From: Conidiobolus incongruus B7586
Lineage: Eukaryota > Entomophthoromycota > Entomophthoromycetes > Entomophthorales > Conidiobolaceae
DNA: 12,769 nucleotides
Direction of reading: 5' to 3'
Assembly (NCBI GenBank): GCA_000697335.1
Contig: JNEM01013987.1
Location: 1-12,769, forward strand
The position numbers and the translations under genes are program-made. Each line of letters opens with the position of its first letter. Position 1 is the first letter of the stretch. The notes under the pieces were generated by a model that made no database searches, was not told where the DNA came from, and worked only from the letters and a program-made list of their open reading frames with translations. Shown one piece after another: positions 1 through 8,848 of the stretch.

Positions 1-133
1 ATATATATTAATTTGCAAACATAAATTATAAAATTAAAAATATAAATATTTTTATTTTTATCTTAATTAATTTTAATTTAAATAAACTAATATCAAACTA
101 TGTAATAAATATATATTTTTTATTTATCATATA
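1..133. other. A/T-rich sequence without recognisable feature
   Basis: This stretch is almost pure A/T with no open reading frame, no clear repeat and no similarity that I can see to the elements further right. The outer end of the minus-strand Tc1-like copy probably starts near its right edge, but that boundary is soft. Confidence 0.5.
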
Positions 134-698
134 ATATTTAAAGTTCAATTTTATTAATTATAAATATATGTATTAAAATTAAAAATATATTTAAGTTATA
201 TTATAAATTTATGGGTTTTAATATTAAATGAAAAATTAATATCTAGTATATTAATCTTTTGCTTTTCTAACCTGTTTAAATTTATAAGATATTATGTCAA
301 CCAATTTTTTATATTAAGCAAAATTAATATTATTCTAAGCTTCTTAAATATACTCTTAAAGTTAATTTAAATTTTTTGCTAAAGAAAAGATTTAATTAAC
401 TTTTTTAATTAATCTTTATTATATTTAATTTGGTTAGTATTAAAAGATTAAAGAGGCTACTTTATAGTAGTTATTTTGTTATATTTAAGCCATTTAATAG
501 TATAATTTATAATATAATTAAAGATATTATTTTAATAGAAAAAAATATATAATTTAATTAACTTATATTACTTAAAACTTTTTTTTGATTTATTATTTAG
601 AATATTTTAATATATTTCATTATTAATTCACTTATTAATATTACAAAAATATTTTTTATCTAAAGGTAATATATAACCTTAAATTATAATTAACCAAT
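134..698 (-). mobile_element. Tc1-like DNA transposon, minus-strand copy, 3' part
   Basis: This is the terminal repeat and the C-terminal half of the transposase gene of a Tc1-like element, read on the minus strand. It was recognised by comparing the plus strand here with the reverse complement of the copy at 11194-12482. The terminal-repeat core around 201-219 (ATAAATTTATGGG) matches the reverse complement of 12410-12425. The stretches at about 450-545 and 600-695 follow the reverse complement of about 12080-12190 and 11935-12030 closely. Similarity stops at about 695 with the motif AATTAACC and resumes at about 1987, so the mariner at 701-1986 split this copy. The C-terminal region is visible, but I see no clean frame, because the copy carries many substitutions and small gaps. 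It looks like the oldest layer of the nest. The outer limit (134) is approximate and may lie anywhere up to 200. Confidence 0.8.
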
Positions 699-700
699 TA

Positions 701-736
701 TTACCTTAAATTTAAAATAATGGGAAATTTTTTAAT
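701..736 (+). repeat. mariner left terminal inverted repeat
   Basis: It pairs with the right repeat at 1948-1986 with about seven mismatches and one or two single-base gaps over some 37 bp. Shared blocks are TATTAC (including the TA target), ATAATRGGAA and a run of six T followed by AAT. In a mariner these are the transposase binding and cleavage sites. Confidence 0.7.
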
Positions 737-1089
737 TTCTAATTTTTCAAATATATTATTAGTTTGAAATAAATAAATATATACAAAGTTAATAGGAAAT
801 TATATATAATATTTTTTTTGATTAAAATATTAACTTTTTAAAATTAATTGTTTAATTTAATCATATTTAAAGAGAATAATAATTATCAAAAAATATTTTA
901 TTTTAATATTAGTAAAAATTAACCATAAACTTTTTAAAATTATTTAAAATTTATAAACAACCTTTAATAATAAAATATTATCTGAATTAATAATTTATTA
1001 TTAGGTGAATCACTTTAAATCTAAAAAAATTATCTAAAACTTGTTAAAATCTAAAAGACTTTATTTGATTATTATTTTTCAATTATTAA

Positions 1090-1914
1090 TAGAGTGAAAA
1101 ATATATTAAAAGATATCTTTTTATTTCAGTTAGAGAATTATCTAAGCACTTTAATATTAGTCTAATAAGTATTTTATATATATTGAAGTTAAAACTCAAA
1201 TTAATAAATAAAAATACAAAATAGGTATTTTATAATTTAACTAAAGCTTAGAAAAAAGCTAGAGTAGTTATTACTAAACAAAACTTACTAAAATATTACT
1301 AGAAGCTTAAAACTTTTTTATATATAATTGCAATTGATGAATCTTAAATCCTTTTATATAATCCTTTATTAAAACACAAATCAAGATACTAGATTAAACT
1401 AAATTAACCCCCTCTATAAATCCCTTTAAATAAGTATTTTGTTATTAAATGAATATTAATTATTATAATAGATTATAATAGTATATGCTACTTTTATTTA
1501 GTTCCTGAAGGAAAATTAATTAATATTAAATTTTATATTGCTTTTTTAAATAAAAGTATTTCTAATTAATATTCTTAATATAATTTAAAAAAACCTATCA
1601 TTTTGCAAAATAATTGCAGAATATATAAATCTAAAGCTATTATAAACTTTCTAATTAAAAATAACTTGAAAAAACTATCATATCTAATATACTCTTTAGA
1701 TTATAACCTATGTGATTATAATTGCTTTAGGTAATTAAAAAACCAGCTTATAGGAAAGAAAATTTCTATAAAAAAATTAATTGGTTTGTAAAATATCAAA
1801 GTTCAGTTTTTAATAAAAAGAACTAATTTTTAGATATTAAATCTTTGCTAAAAATATAGCTAAAAGCTATTAATAATTAAAGAAACTATTAAGTTTATAT
1901 TATATATTTATTTT
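1090..1914 (+). pseudogene. mariner transposase (DD34D), inactivated
   Basis: A transposase of the mariner family cuts and joins the element's DNA in the nucleus. One frame (codons starting at 1090, 1093 and so on) stays in register to about 1914. A helix-turn-helix is readable at 1126-1161 (SVRELSKHFNIS). The linker equivalent to the mariner WVPHxLT motif lies at 1222-1242. IAIDES with the first catalytic Asp is at 1327-1344 (Asp 1336). The second catalytic position is at 1609, where Asp has become Asn. LCDYNCF with the third Asp at 1714 leaves exactly 34 residues between the last two, the DD34D spacing of mariner. A KNQLIGKK-type tail follows. About 16 in-frame stops interrupt it, nearly all TAA/TAG at sites expected to be Trp, Gln or Arg, as C-to-T change on either strand would give. 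The N-terminal start (expected near 870-900 for a 345-residue protein) is not resolvable. Confidence 0.88.
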
Positions 1915-1947
1915 TATATATTATATATTAAAATATTTATTTATTTT

Positions 1948-1986
1948 GAATTATAAAAAATTCCTATTATTAAAAATATAGAGTAA
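1948..1986 (-). repeat. mariner right terminal inverted repeat
   Basis: This is the reverse complement partner of 701-736. It is followed directly by TA at 1987-1988 and then by sequence that again matches the interrupted Tc1-like copy (TAACCTAATGATTATA against TAACCTATCATTATA on the reverse complement of the other copy). Confidence 0.7.
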
Positions 1987-1988
1987 TA

Positions 1989-2258
1989 ACCTAATGATTA
2001 TAAAATAATTATTTTTATTTTTAAAATATTAAATTTTTTTATTAAATTTATTAAAATATATTTTTATTTTATTAAACTAAATAACCTTACCTTAGTTAAT
2101 TTAAATTTAACTTTAGTAATGATATTTAAACTCTTGTTTAACTTTATAACAAAATTTTTTTAATTAAGGGTGTTTTTTGTTAAAATTTAAATAATATTTA
2201 TTTTAATATATAGTATATAAAATAATATTAATAATAATTAATATTCCTCTATAATTAT
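1989..2258 (-). mobile_element. Tc1-like DNA transposon, minus-strand copy, middle part
   Basis: This continues the transposon interrupted by the mariner. From about 2035 to 2190 the plus strand follows the reverse complement of about 11710-11865 with few gaps. Shared blocks include TTTTATTAAACT, GATATTTAAACTC and TTAAGGGTGTTTTTT. The piece corresponds to the middle of the transposase gene, around the first catalytic residue and the helix region before it. Similarity fades at about 2255, a few bases before the LTR that starts at 2264, so the old gypsy element probably inserted here. The remaining N-terminal third and the other terminal repeat are not found anywhere in the window. Confidence 0.78.
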
Positions 2259-2263
2259 ATAAT

Positions 2264-2665
2264 TATAAGTATAATAATAAAAGGTTATAAAAATAATATA
2301 AAGGAAAACTTGATATAAAAGTAATATAGCATTAATTATGATAATATAATATAGGATATATTATAAATATATAAACAAAGTTTAATTAAGCATTAAATTT
2401 AGTTAATTTACTAATATATCAAAATTTATTTAGATAGTGCTAATATATTCTAATATTAATAGAATATAGTTTTAATCTTAAATTATAGTAAAAAAATAAG
2501 AAATAATAGGAATTAAAAAGAAAAAATAAAACCTAGTTTATTAAATAATTTAATATTATTTATATAATTAATTTAACTATAAAAGTATAATTTAATTATA
2601 TAATTTATAGCTAGTTAAATTATAAAAAAATATATATAAAAATTTGAAGATTTAATTTTTTAATA
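2264..2665 (-). repeat. 3' LTR of the old gypsy element
   Basis: This LTR of about 402 bp aligns along its whole length with the two 398-bp LTRs of the younger element (3132-3529, 8446-8843). Shared blocks include AAACAAAGTTTAATTAAGC and ACCTAGTTTATTA. Most differences are C to T or G to A relative to the younger LTRs. Its partner LTR is missing because the element is truncated at the other end. Confidence 0.85.
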
Positions 2666-3126
2666 TTTCCTAATATATATTATAAAAAAGACATACTCCT
2701 AAGATTTTTACAAATAGGTATAATAAGTTAAAATATTCTTGATATTTTCTAAATATTATTATATAGCTTTTTTAATAAAATTTTATATTTATTTTATTTT
2801 AAAATAAATTTTACTTTTAATAGATTTAAATTTAATTATGGAATTAATATAGTATATTTTTCTCTTTCTTAATTAATAATTAAATCTAGTTTTAAAGCTT
2901 TTAATCATTTAAGAAATATATTAAAATCTTTAAATAAGGCTTGATTTTAAATATATGAAAGGTAAAATTAATCCTTAAAAGTTAAGATAATTTTAAAATA
3001 AAATTTTAAAAATTAAATCAATAAATTAAATCTTATAAGGATTATATCATAATGATAAATAATTTAAATTTATATTAAACTTAAATAAGTTTAAGGGAAA
3101 ATTATTTATCAATATACAAATATACT

Positions 3127-3131
3127 AGTTT
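3127..3131. repeat. target-site duplication AGTTT, left copy
   Basis: AGTTT directly precedes the left LTR and recurs directly after the right LTR at 8844-8848. The two flanks join into sequence that follows the family's integrase region (compare 3991-4010). A 5-bp duplication is usual for Ty3/gypsy integrases. Confidence 0.9.
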
Positions 3132-3529
3132 TGTAAGTGTAGTGGTAGTTAAACTAATATAGTACAGAGGAAGATTTAATATAAAAGTAGTGTGGTGTAG
3201 AACATGGTAATATAATGTGGCTGTAGTGTGCAAGTGTAAACAAAGTTTAATTAAGCTTCAAACTAGGATGAGTCACTGATGTATTAAGATTTATATTAGG
3301 TAGTGCCAATATCCTATAATATTAACAAAATATAGTCTTAATCTTAGAAATAGTGTAAAAATAAAAAATAGTAAGAATTGAGAGGAAAAAGAAGACCTAG
3401 TTTATTAGATAATTTAATACTATTTATACAATTAATTTAACTATATAAGTATAAATTAATCATATAATTTATAGTTAATTAGATTATATGAAAGTGTATA
3501 TAAGAATTTAGAGAACTAGTCTCTTAACA
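3132..3529 (-). repeat. 3' LTR of the younger gypsy element
   Basis: This LTR is 398 bp. On the element's strand it begins TGTTA and ends TTACA, the TG...CA ends typical of LTRs. It aligns without gaps to 8446-8843. It would carry the signals for transcript ending; I cannot point to a specific polyadenylation site with confidence in such A/T-rich sequence. Confidence 0.95.
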
Positions 3530-3537
3530 CTCCCTTA
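3530..3537 (-). other. polypurine tract
   Basis: On the element's strand the sequence directly before the 3' LTR is TAAGGGAG, a short purine run at the position where plus-strand DNA synthesis is primed in LTR retrotransposons. The matching place in the old copy (from 2666) is much more A/T rich. Confidence 0.65.
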
Positions 3538-3769
3538 GTAGGTTTTTTAAAGGAGACACACTCTTTAATTTTTGCAAATAGGTATAATAAGCTGAGGTAT
3601 TCTTAATATTTTCTAGAGGTTGTTATGTAGCTTCTTTAATAAGATAACCCATCCATTTTATATAAAAATAAAGCTTATTCCTAACAGATTTAGACTTAAT
3701 TATATAATCAACATAGTATTCTTCTTCTCCATCTTGATTAATAATTGGATCTAGTTTTGGGGTTTTTAA

Positions 3770-5116
3770 TTAATTAAGAAAAGTGTTAAAATCTTCAAAG
3801 TATGGTTTAATTTTGGATATGTAAAAGGTAGGGTTGATCCTCAAGGTTAGAGGTAATTCCAAGGTAATATTTTCAAAATTTGAATCAATAGATTGAATTT
3901 TATAGGGACTATAATATAATGGTAAGTATTTGGGATTTAAGCCAGATTTAAGTAGGGTAAGTTTAAGGGTAAATTGTTCTAAGTATACAAACATACTAGT
4001 TTTATATTTAAGAGGGTTTCTAGATAACTTTGAGTATTGTTGTTCTATGATCCTTTGATTTTCTTCTAAGTTAAATTTAACAAGAGAATTGATATATTTG
4101 ATATTGGATTAAAATTCAATAATATCCAAAGGTAAGTTGATTTGAAGTTTTAGAGTAATTATTAAGTTAGGATATTTGCTATAATTAATGAAATAAGGGT
4201 TAAAACCTGTTGATTTATTGATAAAGGTGTTGAATAAATATTAGAGTTGGTAGATATAAACATCCTAATTTAACTGATTAGTGTTAATATAGGCTCTAAT
4301 CATTTGCTTCAAGGTTTTAATAGTTCTTTCAACAAGTTTATTGGTTTAGTGATGATTGGTAGTAGACATAACTAGGTTAATCTTAAGGGAAAAGGATAGT
4401 GACTTCTAGAATCAGGAGTTGAATTGTGTGTCTTTATCAGATACAATAGTTTGTGGAATTCTATAGTAGGTAAAGATATTAGAGAATAACAATTGTATAA
4501 CATCTTTAACTGTAGAAGTTTTGAAACAAGGAATAAAATAAACATATTTGGAAAATGAATCAATTATAATTAGTAAGTTATTATAACTATTTGTTAATTT
4601 AGGGATTTCTATGAAATCAAGCTGGATTTGTTGTTAAGTTTCATTAGGGACTTGTAGGGGAATAAGTTTACTATATTTTAGTTGAGTATTATATTTAGTT
4701 CTTTAGTATATATCACAGGTATTAGTGTATTTCTAAATTGATTTAACTAGGGAAAGTTAGTAGTACCTTGTTTTAATTCTCTTAGCAGTTTTTAACTAGT
4801 TTTAATGTTCTCCAATAGGTAAGTTATAACATTCATCAAATATTATTTGTTAGATCTTGGGGATATTAGGAATATATAAACAATTATTATAATATAGTAA
4901 GTTATTGATAATTTTAAATCTTTTGACATATTTTAGTTGGTTTTCTAATAGTTTAAAGAGTTCTTCTTTAATTGAAATAAAGAAATCATTATTTAATAGT
5001 GTTTCTTGAAGTAGTTTAATAAATTCTTTATTTCCTTCATTAATAATCATTGAGTTAATATTTGTTGGATTTTTACAATTAAAACAAAAGGGTAGGTATG
5101 TAGGATTTTTTAACAA
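3770..5116 (-). pseudogene. integrase region of the younger gypsy element (fossil)
   Basis: The integrase of an LTR retrotransposon inserts the cDNA into the genome. Read on the minus strand from right to left, three parts are visible. A zinc-binding (H2C2-type) N-terminal region lies at about 4690-4800. The DDE core lies at about 4290-4680, with residues such as SKYVYFIPCFKT and VERTIKTLKQMIRAY that fit the gypsy integrase core. A C-terminal GPY/F-like module lies at about 3790-3960, with SPYKI and INPTFYISKIKPY, like the GPFKI and HPVFHVSLLKPY of the family. Open stretches remain at 3770-3994 and 4850-5116; these are remnants of the integrase and of the linker before it, not separate genes. 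The region is broken by many changes. Confidence 0.88.
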
Positions 5117-5179
5117 AGTATCTACAACATAGTTTTATTAACCTAAGAGATATTAAATAAAGAAAGGGTAAGCTTAGAT

Positions 5180-5570
5180 AGTTTTAATCTATTTAACTTG
5201 TTTTTTTGATAAATGCTTCTGAGTATTTAAGTAGATAAATGATTTATGATTTGTAAGTGCTAAAAAAAAGTTGCAAAACAAGAAATGTGAGTGATTTTTG
5301 ATTATTTCTACTAAAGCAAAGAGTTTTTATTTATAGACTAGGTATTTTAATTTAACTGGTTTTATTTTTCTTAACCAGAATGTTATTGGTTTTAAGGTAA
5401 CATTTGTAGGGTTAAACTCAACCTATTCTCCCTAATTCATTATTTTATCTTATAGTTGTAGGGTAAAATATAAATTAAATTCAAACTAGGCTAATTATCT
5501 ACTAATTACAAAAAAACTAAAGTTAGTAAAAATAATAGTAGGTAGTTTTAGATTAAAGATAGATAAAACA
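5180..5570 (-). pseudogene. RNase H region of the younger gypsy element (fossil)
   Basis: RNase H removes the RNA strand during reverse transcription. On the minus strand this stretch reads as the gypsy-type RNase H that follows the reverse transcriptase. FWLRKIKPVKLKYLVY is followed by LFALVEIIKNHSHFLF and then LTNHKSFIYLN, matching the family pattern of a Ser/Arg-Lys-Leu turn, a Tyr-x-x-x-x-Lys-Glu-Leu-Leu-Ala helix, a His-rich turn and Thr-Asp-His-Lys-x-Leu. It lies between the reverse transcriptase and integrase regions, as expected. It is broken. Confidence 0.85.
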
Positions 5571-6460
5571 AAAGCATTGGTAATATAGAAAATTAAAGCA
5601 TTTATGCAGAAAGTGTGTAGTGGGGTTTATTCAAAAAAAGAGTTTTTCTTCAAGAGATTAATAAGAAGGGTAATAAATTCAACAAAAGAATCAATGAAAT
5701 CTTTAAAGTAATTTAATAATCCAAGTACAAATATAAGTTGATCTTTGTTTATAAGTATAGTAAGGGCTTTAACACCATTGAGTTTAGTTGGATCAATATT
5801 AATTCTTTAGGAGGAAACAATATAACCACAAAAAAGGATAGAAGAGGTATTAAAGATGTATTTTGATAGTTTCAAAAGTAATTTATGTTCTTGAATAATT
5901 TGTAGGACTTGATTAACATGTTGAATATATTCTTCTTTAGTTTTTGAATGGATCAGGATATTATCAAGGTAGGTGATAACAAAGTTATTAAAAACAAGGT
6001 TGAAAAGGGAATTGATGAATTAAGTAAAAGTTACAGGGGCATTACACAATCTAAAGTTTATAACAGTAAATTTATAGTAGCTTAAAAGATGTTGAAAATA
6101 GTTAAAGGGATAGAGTTTTCTTCAACTCTAATGTTGTAATATCTATTCTTAACATCTAGTTTGGTAAATATAGTTGATCCAAGTAGTTTATCCCTAACAT
6201 CATGTAGGTTTAGTAATGGGGTTTTATCCTTGATAGTTTTAGAGTTTAAAACATAGTTATCAATAAATAGTTTCTAACCACCATTAGCTTTTTGTACAAA
6301 AAAGATTAGAGATCCTTATGGTGAAGAAGAAGGTCTAATATACCTATTTTCAAGTAGTTTTTGGATTTCTTCTTTCAAGGTTTAGTATTGTTCAAGTGAT
6401 AAATGGTAAGTAGGTTTTGAGTATGGTTGTGTACTAGGGATTAGTTTAATTTTGTGTTTA
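5570..6460 (-). pseudogene. reverse transcriptase region of the younger gypsy element (fossil)
   Basis: Reverse transcriptase copies the element's RNA into DNA. The start of the domain is plain on the minus strand at about 6270-6420: HLSLEQY, then LLENRYIRPSSSP, then FFVQKANGG, the well-known N-terminal block of Ty3/gypsy reverse transcriptases. KLLGSTIFTKLDVKN (about 6145-6195) fits the block with the first catalytic Asp. The YLD box region lies at about 5955-5975, with VITYLD and IHSKTKEEY around it. The order and spacing match the family. The region is broken by many changes. Confidence 0.9.
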
Positions 6461-6609
6461 ATATTATGTTTAGGTGGTAATTTATTCACAGGTTCAAAAA
6501 CATTAGCAAATTAACTTACTGTATTGTATAGGAAGTGGTTATTAGATATAACTTCATTAAAATCAACAGATAAAGTGTTGATAGATGAATAATAAACAAA
6601 TATATATCC

Positions 6610-6816
6610 CTATAAATTATTTAGGTTTTTGATTAGCTTTTTACATTGATTTTTACTTATAATGATAGAATTATTTACCACAATTGTAGAGTTAGTGTTA
6701 GGTAAAACATTTAATAGTTTTATAATAAGGTAATGTAGATTTTTTAAGATTAATTCTATTAATTTCTTTTGGAATGTGAAAAAAATAGATTTGTGGCTTT
6801 CTAGGGTAATATCCAT
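6610..6816 (-). pseudogene. protease-RT linker of the younger gypsy element (fossil)
   Basis: This open stretch of 68 codons is in the element's coding strand between the protease-like and reverse transcriptase parts. It has no motif I recognise. Gypsy polyproteins often have a poorly conserved linker here, so it is best read as a remnant of pol, not as an independent small gene. Confidence 0.55.
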
Positions 6817-6993
6817 AGATATAAAACTGTGATATTCAAACTAATTTTAACCTAGTATAAAATTGTAACTAATGTTGCCAACTAGGAATTTAATATATTA
6901 GGAGTAGTTAAGAGGTAGTGATAAGTATCTAAATACAATACTAAATGCTTGTTCTATTAAGTTGTTAGTATATTTAATTATCAAGTTACTTTT

Positions 6994-7209
6994 TTAGGTA
7001 GGTAAGGATAGCTTTACAACAATAGAAGAAGAGATAATACAACTAAAACAACTAGAGTTAATTAAAACACTAACAAGTGTATCTATAAAGGAACTAGTTA
7101 ACACAAACAATAGGGTGATAGTTAAAGGTAAAGAATCACAAGGTAGATTAGTTACTAGAATATTTCTAGTTTCTAATGGTTTAATCAGTTGGATTTCTCT
7201 AGTATACAT
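6994..7209 (-). pseudogene. aspartic protease region of the younger gypsy element (fossil)
   Basis: This remnant of 71 codons lies directly after gag on the coding strand, where the pepsin-like protease of gypsy elements sits. The stretch VSVLINSSCFSCIISSSIVV resembles the catalytic loop and following strand of retroviral-type proteases (pattern Leu-Ile/Val-Asp-Ser-Gly then Asn-Phe-Ile-Ser). Such proteases cut the gag-pol polyprotein. The assignment rests on position and partial motif. It is broken. Confidence 0.65.
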
Positions 7210-7389
7210 AGTTTGATTTGTAGAATCATTAGTTTATTAGAACTTTTGTGGATTAGATTAGAATCTGCTGATTGATTGTGAAAGGAGTGATTCTAGGGTT
7301 ATATTAATATTATTCAAGTTTGATTTATGGTTGGTAAGTTAGGATTGTTGAGAATTAAACAGATGTTGCTTCTTTAAAGGGTATTTGTT

Positions 7390-8178
7390 AGCTTTATAGT
7401 TAACTTGAATCCTTTAGCAGTAATAACAACTTTTGTTTGCTCTTAAGTAGGCTTTAGCTTCTTTACTAAAAGTTTTCTCATGAAGCCCTAAAGCAGAAAC
7501 ATCTATTATTTAAAATTTAAGTGGGTTAGAATAAGGTTTAAAAAATTAATTTTTAAGGTGGGAAAATTTAGTTATAGAGTAAAGGATATCATCAATTATA
7601 ATTGCTACATCACAAATGTCAGAAAAAGACATATTATCAAAGTGTTCCTTACTAACTAATTAGAGCTTCACTTGAAGGTTAAAGCATTGTAATAGTTTGT
7701 GGATTTGTTCTTCTTCAGTGATATTTGGTATGTTTAAACATATCTCATTAAATTTCTCAATTAATTATCTTGTAGAAGTTTTTTATTTAAGCTAGGAAAG
7801 CTTTTCTCTTGCTAATTAAGCTTGATTTTTTGGGTAATACCTATCTTTAAAGGTTTTTTCTAATTGTTTAAAAATTTATATCTTTGTAGTAAGCTATCCT
7901 CCTGAAGATTCTTTAGGATTAAGCTTGTAATAAGTTAACTACCAAGTATAAACAAATTTTTCTAAAAAAAAAGTGGCTAATTTAAGGATATTCTCTAGAT
8001 CTTCATCAGGAATTAAATCAAGGTAATTCTTCATGTTTTTAAGATAGTTTTCAAGCTTGTGAAGGTTTTTTAAGCTATCATAAGTAGTTAATTTGTTTTT
8101 AAAGATACTAAAGAGGTAGTTTAATATATTAACTATAGTGAAGTGGCTAGTTTGTTAGATTTAAGCTCTTTGAGACAT
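7390..8178 (-). pseudogene. gag region of the younger gypsy element (fossil)
   Basis: Gag forms the particle that packages element RNA. On the minus strand an ATG at 8178 (MSQRA) is the likely ancestral start, about 270 bp inside the 5' LTR edge. The retrotransposon gag domain follows. FVYTWWLTYYKLNP and RYYPKNQAQLARERLSQLK (about 7800-7960) match the family pattern of Trp-Trp, then Arg-Phe-x-Pro-x-Asn, then Ala-Arg-x-x-Leu-x-x-Leu. Near 7410-7440 a Cys-Tyr-Tyr-Cys pair marks the place of the zinc knuckle that usually ends gag. The region is broken by many changes. Confidence 0.82.
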
Positions 8179-8431
8179 GTTTTTTTCAATCAAAAGTTGT
8201 TTAATATAAGCTTTTTAGAGGGTAGTAAGCTTTTAGGGACTAAAGTCTTAGATTTACTCAGTAATTAAGCTACCATCATTATTAAAATAATATAAAGGTA
8301 TCTCCTTTTTTAGTGGTATTATAGTGTATAGTATTAAATTTAAATGAAATAAATTATAAATAAGATTTAAAATAGTAATAATTAAGTTTGATACAGAGAG
8401 TTATTAATTTCTAGTAGGTTTTTAATAGTTT

Positions 8432-8445
8432 TGTTGCTGCTACTA
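8432..8445 (-). other. candidate tRNA primer binding site
   Basis: On the element's strand, the bases directly after the 5' LTR read TAGTAGCAGCAAC. This is the position where the 3' end of a host tRNA primes first-strand synthesis. The block is unusually G/C rich for this window, which suggests it was functional. I cannot assign the tRNA. Confidence 0.5.
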
Positions 8446-8843
8446 TATAAGTGTAGTGGTAGTTAAACTAATATAATATAGAGGAAGACTTAATATAAAA
8501 GTAGTGTGGTGTAAAACATAGTAATATAATGTAGCTGTAGTGTACAAGTGTAAACAAAGTTTAATTAAGCTTTGAACTAGGATGAGTCACTGATATATTA
8601 AGATTTATATTAGGTAGTGTTAATATCCTACAATATCAACAGAATATAGTCTCAATTTTAGAAATAGTGTAAAAGTAAAAAATAGTAAGAATTGAGAGGA
8701 AAAAGAAGACCTAGTTTATTAGATGATTTAATACTATTTATACAATTAATTTAACTATATAAGTATAAATTAATCATATAATTTATAGTTAATTAGATTA
8801 TATGAAAGTGTATATAAGAATTTAGAGAACTAGTCTCCTAACA
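8446..8843 (-). repeat. 5' LTR of the younger gypsy element
   Basis: This LTR is 398 bp and aligns without gaps to 3132-3529, with 21 differences that are all transitions (11 of A/G type, 10 of C/T type). Nineteen of the 21 fall in the left two thirds; the right third has little C or G left to change. It would have held the element's promoter; no individual promoter box can be named with confidence. Confidence 0.95.
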
Positions 8844-8848
8844 AGTTT
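8844..8848. repeat. target-site duplication AGTTT, right copy
   Basis: It is identical to 3127-3131 and directly follows the TAACA end of the right LTR. It marks the far side of the young element's insertion into the old one. Confidence 0.9.

Larger units (their letters stand above)
701..1986 (+). mobile_element. mariner-type DNA transposon
   Basis: This is a cut-and-paste transposon of about 1.29 kb, the usual size for mariner. Its ends are imperfect inverted repeats: 701-736 matches the reverse complement of 1948-1986 (both start TTAC and share AATAATRGGAA and a T run). Each end is flanked by TA (699-700 and 1987-1988), the target used by the Tc1/mariner superfamily. It carries one transposase frame on the plus strand. 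It sits inside the minus-strand Tc1-like copy: the sequence left of it ends in TTAACC and the sequence right of it resumes with TAACC, both matching the same point of the other Tc1-like copy (about 11936-11943). The exact end bases could shift by a few nucleotides because everything here is A/T rich. Confidence 0.82.
2264..3131 (-). mobile_element. old Ty3/gypsy element, left (3') part
   Basis: This is the 3' end of an LTR retrotransposon read on the minus strand: an LTR (2264-2665) followed by 466 bp that match the end of the integrase region and 3' untranslated part of the younger copy (3530-4002). It belongs to the same family as the element at 3132-8843 but is much more A/T rich and diverged, so it is older. 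It is cut at 3131 by insertion of the younger element and continues at 8844. It is broken, with many changes. Confidence 0.9.
3132..8843 (-). mobile_element. younger Ty3/gypsy LTR retrotransposon, structurally complete but broken
   Basis: This is a 5,712-bp element on the minus strand with two 398-bp LTRs, a candidate primer binding site, a polypurine tract and a 5-bp target duplication. The domain order is gag, protease, reverse transcriptase, RNase H, integrase, which is the order of Ty3/gypsy (Metaviridae) and not of Ty1/copia. It lies inside an older copy of its own family. The structure looks whole, but the coding part is broken by dozens of changes; the longest open stretch is 88 codons where gag-pol would need over a thousand. 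The LTRs differ at 21 of 398 sites, all transitions, so a neutral clock would overstate the age; relative to its neighbours it is the youngest insertion. Confidence 0.95.

Noticed and set aside
1-2260. CRISPR-like or tandem repeat array in the A/T runs
   Set aside because: Similar short words such as AATTAAT recur often, but with irregular spacing and no constant repeat or spacer length; they are expected from composition alone.
2264-2665. Solo LTR
   Set aside because: Internal sequence of the same element follows directly (2666-3131) and continues after the nested insertion at 8844, so this is the 3' LTR of a truncated element.
3770-7209. Five open stretches of 63-88 codons on the minus strand as independent small genes
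   Set aside because: They lie in the coding strand of the young gypsy element at the positions of integrase, the region before integrase, the protease-RT linker and protease, and several carry motifs of those domains. They are leftovers between breaks in an old polyprotein.
3132-8843. One-strand editing of element cDNA as the cause of the LTR differences
   Set aside because: Such editing would give mainly one of the two types of change on the coding strand. The observed split is 11 A/G to 10 C/T, so both strands were hit.
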